The translations under genes and the position numbers were made by a program. DNA of 37,089 nucleotides from assembly GCA_017446685.1 (NCBI GenBank), contig JAFSQI010000030.1, positions 1 to 37,089 on the forward strand, in the 5' to 3' direction. Of this stretch, positions 23,386-30,205 are shown piece after piece (the first letter of the stretch is position 1; each line of letters begins with the position of its first letter). The notes beneath the pieces were generated by a model. It saw only the letters and a program-made list of their open reading frames with translations. It had not been told where the DNA came from and ran no database searches. This stretch comes from Butyrivibrio sp. GTDB taxonomy: Bacteria > Bacillota > Clostridia > Lachnospirales > Lachnospiraceae.

Positions 23386-24396
23386 TCAGTGATCAACAGC
23401 TTCACTTAATCTGTTTCGAATATCTTCTACAGACATCCACTCTGTATTATTTCCTGAACTGTAGTAGAATCCTTCCGGTACTTTCTTTCCGCCCGGAGCA
23501 GGTACTATCTCATGCGCAAAAGAGACCTGTGGATATACAATAAAATGCTTCTCATATTCATAAGTATTAGGAGCATCTTCTCTGGTAACCATAACTTCAT
23601 CAAGTTTCTCACCAGGTCTGATGCCAACCTCTACAGTCTTAACGTCAGGATACATTGCTTCAGCAAGGTCCTTGATGTTAAAAGATGGAATCTTGCTGAT
23701 AAAAGTCTCTCCGCCCTTTGCCTCAGAAAGTGCCTTGAGCACAAGCTCAACACCTTCAGGAAGACTTATCCAGAAACGTGTCATTCTGTAATCTGTTATC
23801 GGAAGCTCTTTTTCTCCCTTTTCAACAAGAGTTTTGAAAAGCGGAATAATAGAACCTCTTGAACCAGCAACATTTCCGTAACGAACAATTGAGAAATTGA
23901 TATCCTTAGTTCCTGCATAAGCATTAGCAGCAATAAAAAGCTTATCAGATACCATTTTTGTTGCGCCGTAAAGGTTTACAGGGTCAACTGCCTTATCTGT
24001 AGAAAGAGCTACTACACGCTTAACACCTGTCTTAAGCGCTGCATTTATTACATTCTGTGCACCGTTAATATTCGTCTTTATAGCTTCATCAGGATTGTAT
24101 TCACATGCAGGAACCTGCTTAAGTGCAGCAGCATGTATAATATAATCAACATTCTCGCAGGCTCTTTCAAGTCTTGCCTGATCCCTTACATCGCCAATAA
24201 AGAAACGCATCTGGCTGGCATGCTCTTTGTAAACCTTCTCATTGGACATTGTAAACTGCTTGAATTCATCTCTTGAATAAATGATGATCTTCTTTGGGTT
24301 ATAATGTGTAAGTACATATTCTGTAAAGCAGTGTCCAAAAGAACCGGTACCACCTGTTACAAGAATTGTTTTGTTATCTATAATAGAACTATTCAT
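23386..24396 (-). CDS. pseB: UDP-N-acetylglucosamine 4,6-dehydratase (inverting)
   Basis: A 336-residue short-chain dehydrogenase-type dehydratase. The NAD(P) motif is TGGTGSFGHCF near residues 14-24, followed by IIIYSRDEFKQF, a signature of the PseB/FlaA1 group, then HAAALKQVPACEYNP with the modified catalytic region and YGATKMVSDK carrying the catalytic Tyr and Lys. PseB starts CMP-pseudaminic acid synthesis, which decorates flagellin in many motile bacteria. Directly upstream in the transcript is pseC (86-base gap), which uses its product. The later genes pseH, pseG, pseI and pseF are not in the window. Confidence 0.92.
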   Translation of the reverse strand: MNSSIIDNKTILVTGGTGSFGHCFTEYVLTHYNPKKIIIYSRDEFKQFTMSNEKVYKEHASQMRFFIGDVRDQARLERACENVDYIIHAAALKQVPACEYNPDEAIKTNINGAQNVINAALKTGVKRVVALSTDKAVDPVNLYGATKMVSDKLFIAANAYAGTKDINFSIVRYGNVAGSRGSIIPLFKTLVEKGEKELPITDYRMTRFWISLPEGVELVLKALSEAKGGETFISKIPSFNIKDLAEAMYPDVKTVEVGIRPGEKLDEVMVTREDAPNTYEYEKHFIVYPQVSFAHEIVPAPGGKKVPEGFYYSSGNNTEWMSVEDIRNRLSEAVDH

Positions 24397-24481
24397 TTTG
24401 TCACCTCATTAAATCACTTAAATCATTATCAAAATATACACGGGATATCTATGACTTCTTGCGGGCTAAAGCGGAAACCTA

Positions 24482-25681
24482 TTACTTTTTATACCAACTC
24501 GCTACTTTTTTAACTGCAGCTATCACTGAGTCAACGTCTTCATCTGTAAGAAGAGGATAAAGAGGAATACTCATAATTCCACTATACAACTTCTCTGCAT
24601 TAGGACACAATCCCTTCGCATAGCCACGTTCACGATAAAACGGAAAATAATATACCGGCACATAATGAACCTGACACTGAATATTTTCAGCTGCCATAGC
24701 ATCAAAAAATTCTCTTCTTGTACATGACAATTTTTCAAAATCCAGCTGAATAATATAAAGATGCCTTGTAGTCTCAGATTCCGGTATCTCTTCCTGGATA
24801 ATTATCCCCTCAACATCTTTGAAAGCTTCGTTGTACTTGTTTACTATTTCACGTCTTCTCTCTGAAAACTTAGTCAGTTTATTAAGCTGACTCATTAAAA
24901 GAGCTGACTGAATATCAGTAAGTCTGTAATTATATCCGAGAGTCTGCATCTCGTAATACCATGGCCCCTCAGGTTTTTCAACAAATTCAGCCTCCTCATG
25001 CACTATACCATGCTGTGAAGCAAGCCTTAACTTTTTATATAACTCAGGGTCATTAGTGGTGACAGCGCCGCCCTCTCCGGAAGTAACAGTCTTGACCGGA
25101 TGGAAGCTAAAGCAAGTCATATCCTCTATGGAGCCTTCAGGCTTACCTTTATATTTGGTTCCTATTGCATGAGCCGCATCTATAATAAGAGTAAGTCCGT
25201 GTCTGTCGCAGATTTCTCTTATTCTGTCGTGCTCAACTGCCTGTCCTGTATAATCAACAGCTATAACTGCTTTGGTTTTTTCAGTAATATGAGCCTCAAT
25301 ACTGTCAGGATCTATATTGTAAGTTTTAGGATTTATATCTGCAAAGACCGGCGTCGCACCTACGTAAACCGCACAATTTGCACTCGCCGCAAAGGTAATC
25401 GGAGTTGTGATAACTTCATCGCCCTCTTTTAATCCTGCTGCAATACATGCAACGTGAAGTGCAGCTGTTCCATTACTGACTGCAACTGCATACTTTGCTC
25501 CAGTCACTTCACATAATCTTTTTTCCAGTGCAGTAACATTTGGACCACAGGTAAGATAATCACCCTTTAACACCTCAGTAACTGCCTTGATATCATCATC
25601 GTCAATCCACTGGTGTCCGTAAAAGAGCTTCTTATCTCTTACAGGCTTACCCCCATGGATTGCCAGTTTTTCTTTTTCCAT
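24482..25681 (-). CDS. pseC: UDP-4-keto-6-deoxy-N-acetylhexosamine aminotransferase
   Basis: A 399-residue PLP-dependent DegT/DnrJ/EryC1-type transaminase. The cofactor Lys is in CFSFHPVKTVTSGEGG, and the Asp-Ala-Ala-His segment IIDAAHAIG and the N-terminal LTCGPNVTALEKRL segment are characteristic. Next to pseB the best assignment is PseC, which converts the PseB product to UDP-4-amino-4,6-dideoxy-N-acetyl-beta-L-altrosamine. First gene of the pseC-pseB-rfbF-TPP-enzyme row; a GGAAAGG box precedes the start. Without the rest of the Pse pathway the final sugar is uncertain; Bac- or Leg-type sugars use related enzymes. Confidence 0.9.
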   Translation of the reverse strand: MEKEKLAIHGGKPVRDKKLFYGHQWIDDDDIKAVTEVLKGDYLTCGPNVTALEKRLCEVTGAKYAVAVSNGTAALHVACIAAGLKEGDEVITTPITFAASANCAVYVGATPVFADINPKTYNIDPDSIEAHITEKTKAVIAVDYTGQAVEHDRIREICDRHGLTLIIDAAHAIGTKYKGKPEGSIEDMTCFSFHPVKTVTSGEGGAVTTNDPELYKKLRLASQHGIVHEEAEFVEKPEGPWYYEMQTLGYNYRLTDIQSALLMSQLNKLTKFSERRREIVNKYNEAFKDVEGIIIQEEIPESETTRHLYIIQLDFEKLSCTRREFFDAMAAENIQCQVHYVPVYYFPFYRERGYAKGLCPNAEKLYSGIMSIPLYPLLTDEDVDSVIAAVKKVASWYKK

Positions 25682-25766
25682 CGTATTTGCCTTTCCGATA
25701 AATATAAAAACCTATAATACAACGCATTATTATAACATGGAATTACAGAATTGAAACAGTAATCTG

Positions 25767-25793
25767 TTAACAAATTAAAAAATAACGTATAAT
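25767..25793 (+). promoter_or_regulatory. Possible promoter of the small membrane protein
   Basis: TTAACA (25767-25772), 15 bases, perfect TATAAT (25788-25793). The spacing is short, but the -10 box and the AGGAGG further on support a promoter. Confidence 0.4.
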
Positions 25794-25846
25794 AGAATAT
25801 AAGACTATGACTTGTGTTTTTATTATAAGTCAGCTTAGGAGGAATA

Positions 25847-26038
25847 ATGGGCAATTTACTTTTGATATATTCTGCTGTTATCTTTATAATTGCAGTCATT
25901 TTATTCACATATTCGGAATTAAAAAAGAGTTTTGATGAAGAAATAGAAATATACAGATGGATTAAAATTTTTTCTATTGTATTGCTTGTCATTGCAGTTA
26001 TGTGCTTTGTTGTAAGCAGATCCGTCGCAATTGATTAA
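25847..26038 (+). CDS. Small two-helix membrane protein
   Basis: A 63-residue protein with two hydrophobic segments, about 3-21 (LLLIYSAVIFIIAVILF) and 43-58 (IFSIVLLVIAVMCFVV), joined by a charged stretch ELKKSFDEEIEIYRWIK. It has no family that I recognise. A perfect AGGAGG (25837-25842) lies four bases before the ATG and a TATAAT box 54 bases upstream, which makes it a likely gene even though it is short and isolated. It is divergent from pseC and convergent with the 55-residue peptide gene. Small proteins of this form often tune a membrane partner, but nothing here shows which. Confidence 0.65.
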   Translation: MGNLLLIYSAVIFIIAVILFTYSELKKSFDEEIEIYRWIKIFSIVLLVIAVMCFVVSRSVAID

Positions 26039-26095
26039 ACTGACTCCTACTCGATTCTGTATGCAGACATTCAATTCTTCGTGCTCCATGTCCTT

Positions 26096-26182
26096 AGGGC
26101 CGGCAAATGAATTTGTATAAAGGCATACATGCCGGTCCCTCGCAACATATAATCGCCCTGGAATATATGATTCCAAGGCGAT
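26096..26182. other. Two hairpins between two convergent small genes
   Basis: Hairpin 1: AGGGCCGGCA (26096-26105) with TGCCGGTCCCT (26130-26140), one bulged T, 24-base loop. Hairpin 2: ATCGCC-C-TGGAAT (26152-26164) with ATTCCA-A-GGCGAT (26170-26182), one mismatch, five-base loop. Neither has a long T-run on either strand, so they are not classic terminators, though hairpin 2 lies 31 bases past the stop of the 55-residue peptide gene. Confidence 0.5.
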
Positions 26183-26213
26183 AGCTGAATTCGAATATTA
26201 AATTGTTAAATAA

Positions 26214-26381
26214 TCACTTCCAATTTTTTAGCCCTGCATATGCATATCCTGATAAATCAATGCCACAATCCAGACTACTTAGTGTCTGAAGGCTCGGCTT
26301 AAATTCGCCTACTCGAATTGCATGCAGCTCCGGAAGCTTCTTAGACTTTTCAGGGGAATTACCACTCTTTTTGTTTAACAT
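26214..26381 (-). CDS. 55-residue peptide of unknown function
   Basis: Starting at ATG 26379-26381, with GAGGAGGTGG ideally placed, the minus strand encodes 55 residues. The first ~20 are Lys- and Ser-rich (MLNKKSGNSPEKSKKLPELH); the C-terminal half holds one Cys (39), several Ser/Thr, two Tyr and a final Gly-Leu-Lys-Asn-Trp-Lys. There is no hydrophobic signal sequence. It resembles a leader-plus-core layout of a modified peptide precursor, but no modifying enzyme, protease or exporter gene is near, so this is only an impression. An upstream promoter (26421-26447) with an inverted repeat supports expression. I know of no family for it. A longer in-frame reading (from 26447) crosses the promoter and is unlikely. 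Confidence 0.6.
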   Translation of the reverse strand: MLNKKSGNSPEKSKKLPELHAIRVGEFKPSLQTLSSLDCGIDLSGYAYAGLKNWK

Positions 26382-26420
26382 ATGGCCACCTCCTCTGCCG
26401 CTACATGGGCCAGTCCAACC

Positions 26421-26448
26421 ATTATAAAATATTGAAGGGAGATTCAAT
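26421..26448 (-). promoter_or_regulatory. Promoter with inverted repeat for the 55-residue peptide
   Basis: On the minus strand TTGAAT (26442-26447), 15 bases, perfect TATAAT (26421-26426). ATTGAA (26431-26436) and TTCAAT (26443-26448) form a perfect inverted repeat over the -35 and spacer, suggesting a bound regulator. Confidence 0.45.
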
Positions 26449-26534
26449 ATCTTTTTCTTAACTATATTATAAATGACAGATAATTCTTTGAGAAGTTAGA
26501 AAATTCAACTTTTTACAAGTTTTTGAAATAAACA

Positions 26535-26564
26535 TTCACACTTTTTTTAAAAAAGAGTTATAAT
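26535..26564 (+). promoter_or_regulatory. Promoter of the DUF6465 gene
   Basis: TTCACA (26535-26540), 18 bases, perfect TATAAT (26559-26564). Start near 26571, 44 bases before the ATG. Confidence 0.6.
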
Positions 26565-26614
26565 ATATCCTAAATTACCATATTACATATTTTTCTAAGA
26601 GGGAGGGATATAAC

Positions 26615-26812
26615 ATGGCAACAGGAAAGGTTAATGCCAAGATTGAGCTTCAGTTTGGTGATAAAGCAATCGGTGAAGATCAGCTCGTCGCTAAAGCAAA
26701 AGAATCTTATGGCAAAAAAGATATAAAGAACCTTGATATCTATGTTAAGCCTGAAGAGGGCAAAGCATATTACGTTGTTAACAACGATGTTACAGGAAAC
26801 TTTGATCTTTAA
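26615..26812 (+). CDS. DUF6465 family small protein
   Basis: A 65-residue soluble protein. The segment KIELQFGDKAIGEDQLVAKA, then IKNLDIYVKPEEGKAYYVVN, matches the family of small Lachnospiraceae proteins annotated as DUF6465; many relatives carry a Lys/Ala-rich N-terminal tail that is missing here. The fold appears to be strand-helix-strand-strand. Function is unknown. GGGAGGG lies about eight bases before the ATG. The gene has its own promoter and a strong terminator, so it is a single-gene unit. Confidence 0.88.
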   Translation: MATGKVNAKIELQFGDKAIGEDQLVAKAKESYGKKDIKNLDIYVKPEEGKAYYVVNNDVTGNFDL

Positions 26813-26818
26813 TTCAAA

Positions 26819-26854
26819 CCACTTACTGACAGGCTCAGTAAGTGGATTTTTTTT
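26819..26854 (+). terminator. Rho-independent terminator of the DUF6465 gene
   Basis: CCACTTACTGA (26819-26829) pairs perfectly with TCAGTAAGTGG (26835-26845), followed by eight T (26847-26854). Confidence 0.92.
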
Positions 26855-26937
26855 GTGCAAAATCCGCAGCAATCTGCATTTTCCATAGGTTATATGTTTG
26901 TATTTTAATAAATTTATGAATTTTTTCAAAAAAACTC

Positions 26938-26966
26938 TTGCATATTTTGTTAGCCGGTGCTAATAT
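26938..26966 (+). promoter_or_regulatory. Predicted promoter of the putative small RNA
   Basis: TTGCAT (26938-26943), 17 bases, TAATAT (26961-26966), with TG one base upstream of the -10 (extended -10). Two inverted repeats overlap it (26950-26963 and 26971-26990). Start expected near 26973. Confidence 0.45.
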
Positions 26967-26990
26967 GATTTTGTTAGCAAATGCTAACAA
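26950..26990. promoter_or_regulatory. Pair of matching operators over one promoter
   Basis: Site 1: TTAGC-CGGT-GCTAA (26950-26963), between the -35 and -10 boxes. Site 2: TTGTTAGC-AAAT-GCTAACAA (26971-26990), at the predicted start. Both share the TTAGC-N4-GCTAA core; their centres are 24 bases apart. The shape recalls DtxR/IdeR-type metal-repressor boxes (TTAG...CTAA), but the regulator cannot be named from sequence. Confidence 0.6.
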
Positions 26991-27094
26991 TAGTAAAAAC
27001 GTCAATGCCAAGGCGTTATTTACACGTGACATACAATAGTCATAAGAAATCTCCTACCTTAAACAGGTGCATCTTGCCAATGCACCTGTTTTTT
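26973..27094 (+). ncRNA. Putative ~120-nt regulated small RNA or leader RNA
   Basis: Between a promoter-like element with two operators and a strong terminator (27061-27094) lie about 90 bases without a convincing reading frame: the one ATG frame (near 27007) has no ribosome binding site and runs through the terminator. AACGTC (26999-27004) can pair with GGCGTT (27014-27019) as a small 5' stem. It could be a free sRNA or a transcription-attenuated leader of the exonuclease gene at 27136. The remainder of the 323-base gene-free stretch 26813-27135 is the DUF6465 terminator and about 80 bases of A/T-rich DNA. Confidence 0.35.
27061..27094 (+). terminator. Strong terminator upstream of the exonuclease gene
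   Basis: AAACAGGTGCAT (27061-27072) pairs perfectly with ATGCACCTGTTT (27080-27091) around a seven-base loop, then TTT. No protein gene ends before it; the preceding gene already has its own terminator. Confidence 0.88.
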
Positions 27095-27135
27095 CTTTAT
27101 AATAAAATTTGAGTGTTTACACTTCGGAGGATAAT

Positions 27136-28176
27136 ATGGCAAACAATAAGTTTATTTTAATAGACGGCAGCTCGATGCTTGTAACCAACTACTACGGCAA
27201 TCTGCCAAAGGCACTTCTTTTTGAAAAGGATCCTGAAAAAAAAGAAAAACTTTTTTCCCAGATACTTCACAATGACAAGGGCGAATATACCAATGCTATG
27301 TATGGCATGATGCGAACCATTCTGAAAATAATCGCTGAGCAAAAGCCAACTCACATGATGTTCGCTTTTGATATGACAAGGGATACCTTCAGGCGTGAAA
27401 AATACGCTGACTACAAAGGAAATCGCACAGATACTCCTTTGCCCCTCAAAGAGCAGTTTGAAAATATGGAAAAAATGCTTGAGGAAATAGGCTTTCAGGT
27501 CATGTACGATATGAAATATGAAGCCGACGATATAGTAGGAAGTGTGGTTTCAAAATTTGAAAAAGAGATCCCTTCATATATTATTACAAAGGATCACGAC
27601 TATCTGCAGCTCGTAACAGACTACTCCAGAGTTTGGCTCATCCAGACCAAGCAGGAGACAGCTGACGAGCTTCAGAATAAATACGGCTCAGAATATGGCT
27701 GGAATTCCAAACTGGTAAGTATCCCGGACAAAGCATTTGAAGTCACACCACCTCTTTGCCTAAAAGAGTATGGTGTAAGGCCAGAGCAAATCCCGGATCT
27801 TAAGGGTATTCAGGGAGACTCCAGCGACAATATTCCCGGAGTTAAAGGTGTAAGCAGTGCTGCTATTCCACTTCTTGCGCACTACGGCACGCTTGAGGAA
27901 ATATATAAGGCAATTGACGCATGCTCTACCGACAAAGAATTAAAGGCTCTTTCTACAACCTGGAAAGAGGAGCTTGGCATTTCCAGAAGCCCTATGAAGG
28001 CACTTATAGAATACCGCGACCTTGCCTTTTTATCCAAGGACCTTGCACAGATCAGAAAAGACTATCCATTTACCCAGTCTTTAGACGACTTTAAAATTAA
28101 TATCAATAAGGAAAAAGCCGCTGAACTGTTTAAGCACTACGGCTTTAAAACTTTGACAGACAAGCTTTTTATCTGA
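27136..28176 (+). CDS. 5'-3' exonuclease / flap endonuclease (PolI N-terminal-domain type)
   Basis: A 346-residue nuclease like the 5'-nuclease domain of DNA polymerase I, without any polymerase domain. The metal-binding Asp residues are found in FILIDGSS at the start, in AFDMTRDTFRREKY, in YEADDIVGS and in ITKDHDYLQL, followed by the helix-hairpin-helix segment GDSSDNIPGVKGV. It would remove RNA primers or flaps during replication and repair. I start at MANNKFILIDG (27136) because CGGAGG lies five bases upstream; the reading nine residues earlier begins with TTG and has no site. PlsC follows 27 bases later, so the two share a transcript, and a terminator just upstream isolates them from the region before. 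Confidence 0.9.
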   Translation: MANNKFILIDGSSMLVTNYYGNLPKALLFEKDPEKKEKLFSQILHNDKGEYTNAMYGMMRTILKIIAEQKPTHMMFAFDMTRDTFRREKYADYKGNRTDTPLPLKEQFENMEKMLEEIGFQVMYDMKYEADDIVGSVVSKFEKEIPSYIITKDHDYLQLVTDYSRVWLIQTKQETADELQNKYGSEYGWNSKLVSIPDKAFEVTPPLCLKEYGVRPEQIPDLKGIQGDSSDNIPGVKGVSSAAIPLLAHYGTLEEIYKAIDACSTDKELKALSTTWKEELGISRSPMKALIEYRDLAFLSKDLAQIRKDYPFTQSLDDFKININKEKAAELFKHYGFKTLTDKLFI

Positions 28177-28203
28177 TATCAGGTTTTTGAAAAGAGATTA
28201 TAA

Positions 28204-28926
28204 ATGCGAAATTACTACAGAACCATTTTAATAAATATACACAGAATAATTTTTTACATACTAAAAGCCAGATTCTGGATAAGGCACAAAAATCGCCATT
28301 CGGAAAGCGATAGGTACGCTCTGGCCAACGAAATGATCTACTACATGAACAAGTCATCCGGATATAACACTATAGCCTTTGGACAAGAGAATCTTCCCAA
28401 AGAAGGCGGATATATGCTATATCCAAATCATCAAGGTAAGTATGATGTACTTGGAATCTTCTGTACTCACAAGGAACCTTTATCATTTGTAATGGATGAA
28501 AAACGCTCTCACATTATTTTAGTAAATGAGTTTCTTGAACTTGTTGACGGAAAAAGACTTGTATTAAATGATCCAAGACAAACTATTACTGTTTTCAAGC
28601 AAATTGCCGAAGAGTTAAAAACGGGAAGGAAATACATTCTTTTCCCTGAGGGCGGTTATAAAGAAAACAATCATAATGTAGTCGAAAGCTTCAAACCCGG
28701 AAGCTTTAAACTCGCTCAGATGTCAAAAGCGCCTATAGTTCCGGTTGCACTAATAGATTCCTACAAGGTATACAACAGCGATATCTGTGGTCCTGTAACA
28801 ACCTATGTCTACTACCTTAAGCCTTTGTACTATGAAGATTACAAAGCCTTAAAGACAAGAGAGATTGCATCAATAGTTGAAAATATGATCAAAGAAAAAA
28901 TAAAAGAACATCTCGCTACTTACTGA
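28204..28926 (+). CDS. plsC: 1-acyl-sn-glycerol-3-phosphate acyltransferase (PlsC family)
   Basis: A 240-residue membrane-associated acyltransferase. The HX4D catalytic motif is NHQGKYD, preceded by YMLYP; FPEGG with a following hydrophobic helix provides the phosphate-binding motif; AQMSKAPIVPVALIDSY is the last conserved block. An N-terminal hydrophobic helix (about 5-20) should attach it to the membrane. It adds the second acyl chain to lysophosphatidic acid in phospholipid synthesis, although paralogues with other acceptors are common in Firmicutes. It lies 27 bases downstream of the exonuclease with a modest AGAGAT site. Confidence 0.88.
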   Translation: MRNYYRTILINIHRIIFYILKARFWIRHKNRHSESDRYALANEMIYYMNKSSGYNTIAFGQENLPKEGGYMLYPNHQGKYDVLGIFCTHKEPLSFVMDEKRSHIILVNEFLELVDGKRLVLNDPRQTITVFKQIAEELKTGRKYILFPEGGYKENNHNVVESFKPGSFKLAQMSKAPIVPVALIDSYKVYNSDICGPVTTYVYYLKPLYYEDYKALKTREIASIVENMIKEKIKEHLATY

Positions 28927-28947
28927 GTATGCGTGATGCTCTTTTTT
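28925..28947 (+). terminator. Short terminator after plsC
   Basis: GAGTAT (28925-28930) pairs with ATGCTC (28936-28941), including one G-T pair, followed by six T. The stem is short, so efficiency may be moderate. Confidence 0.5.
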
Positions 28948-28954
28948 CAAGACT

Positions 28955-30205
28955 TCACATGCAGGTCATGACGGCTTTTAGAATAAACATACCTTTTTCA
29001 TAGGAAAAGCTTGCTGCACCGCCGTACTTTTTGGCTATCTCACTTATCTGAGAAGTGCCGATTCCGCTTCGCACCGGCTTTTTACTTACAGGAAGTCCAT
29101 TCTCGTTAAATTCAGGCTTTGCTTCACAGGAATTTTTGGAAAGAATCTTTAACCTGCGGTCATCATACGTTATTTCAAACTGAATAAACCTTTTCTCTTT
29201 TGGAAGCTTTTCCTGCGCCTCCAATGCATTTTCAAGGGCATTGGCTACAAGTGATGTAAGCTCTACCTCCTGTATCGGAAAACGCTCCGGAACTACAGCC
29301 TTTGCTCTAAGTTTAAATCCGGCCTTTTGACACTTTGAGGCATATATTGTAAGAATCTCATTGACAATCCTGTTCTCACAAAATGACACGGCAGTCACTT
29401 TTTCAAGCATTGAATCAAATTCTGTCAAATACTCTAAAGCTTTTGTATACTCTTCATCTTTAATAAAGCCTGCGAGAACACGATTAAAATGTCTTATGTC
29501 ATGCTTATATTTTCTTATAGTAATTTCATTGCTCTCATAAATAGTCAGTTCTTCCTGAAGCCTTTTGGTTCGCTCTTTCTGATAAAAAGCTATCTTCTCA
29601 TCAGATTCTTTTTTTGCTATCTGATATGCCGTGAGCTCATACTCCATAACAGCAGCCACCATCATTACCACAATATAGATTATCGGAAACCATTCAACCA
29701 TGTTCTTACCATAAGGCTGAAGATAGTTTATAAGCGAGGTATCAAACAGTAAAACTGATAAAAGATGTCCACTAAGAGCACTAACTGTGCCATACACAAC
29801 TCCGGCCAGATAATTTGTGATAAATGGCATAACAAGAACAAAAAGCCAGAATGCATCCATACCAATAGTCCAATCAACCTCTGTTATGAGATGAAAAAAC
29901 AGTATCGTACTGGTTCCGTATGCTCCAAGTACAGTCAAATAAGTATGCCTCTTAAAAATCCTTATAAGAAATATCAACACTAAAAAGAAAAGCGCCAAGC
30001 TTATATTGGTAACTTTTCCGTGGTAATAATTTGTTTCAGGAAAAAAAGTAGCTACAATACTGTACAAAATGAATCCCGTCAACAGAATTATGCTGGTTTT
30101 GCACTTTTGCGCTCTAACCGATTCACTGTTTTCAAATTCCACTAGTTGTTTTAAATTATAATGAAACTTTGTATTTATTTCGAATAAAGAAAATTTTATG
30201 TGCAT
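28955..30205 (-). CDS. AgrC-type GHKL sensor histidine kinase at the end of the liv operon
   Basis: A 416-residue integral membrane kinase. Hydrophobic segments at about 38-54, 66-83, 90-107, 117-157 and 173-187 give five or six membrane helices; a coiled region leads to the phospho-acceptor His235 in KYKHDIRHFNRVLAG, then the dimer region, the N box LVANALENALEAQEK (about 314-328) and the G box SGIGTSQISEIAKKYGG. This is the layout of AgrC/ComD-like receptors. Its ATG overlaps the stop of the cytidylate-kinase-like gene (TGATG), so it is translated with it. No response regulator or signal-peptide gene adjoins it. The liv operon setting suggests that it reports on amino acids or peptides. Confidence 0.85.
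   Translation of the reverse strand: MHIKFSLFEINTKFHYNLKQLVEFENSESVRAQKCKTSIILLTGFILYSIVATFFPETNYYHGKVTNISLALFFLVLIFLIRIFKRHTYLTVLGAYGTSTILFFHLITEVDWTIGMDAFWLFVLVMPFITNYLAGVVYGTVSALSGHLLSVLLFDTSLINYLQPYGKNMVEWFPIIYIVVMMVAAVMEYELTAYQIAKKESDEKIAFYQKERTKRLQEELTIYESNEITIRKYKHDIRHFNRVLAGFIKDEEYTKALEYLTEFDSMLEKVTAVSFCENRIVNEILTIYASKCQKAGFKLRAKAVVPERFPIQEVELTSLVANALENALEAQEKLPKEKRFIQFEITYDDRRLKILSKNSCEAKPEFNENGLPVSKKPVRSGIGTSQISEIAKKYGGAASFSYEKGMFILKAVMTCM

Noticed and set aside
25919-26176. Minus-strand frame of 85 codons antisense to the small membrane protein
   Set aside because: It covers both hairpins and the opposite gene; neither of its possible starts has a properly spaced ribosome binding site, while the plus-strand gene has AGGAGG and a promoter.
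26214-26381. AgrD-type autoinducer precursor for the AgrC-like kinase
   Set aside because: No amphipathic leader, no AgrB protease gene, and the kinase lies over 2.5 kb away in another operon.
26835-27032. Minus-strand frame of 65 codons with a hydrophobic start
   Set aside because: It has no ribosome binding site, runs through the DUF6465 terminator and both TTAGC palindromes, and its hydrophobic look comes from A/T-rich DNA.
27021-27046. Seven-codon minus-strand frame after GGAG
   Set aside because: Too short to support; the strand has no promoter that I can identify, and the plus-strand operators and terminator explain the region better.
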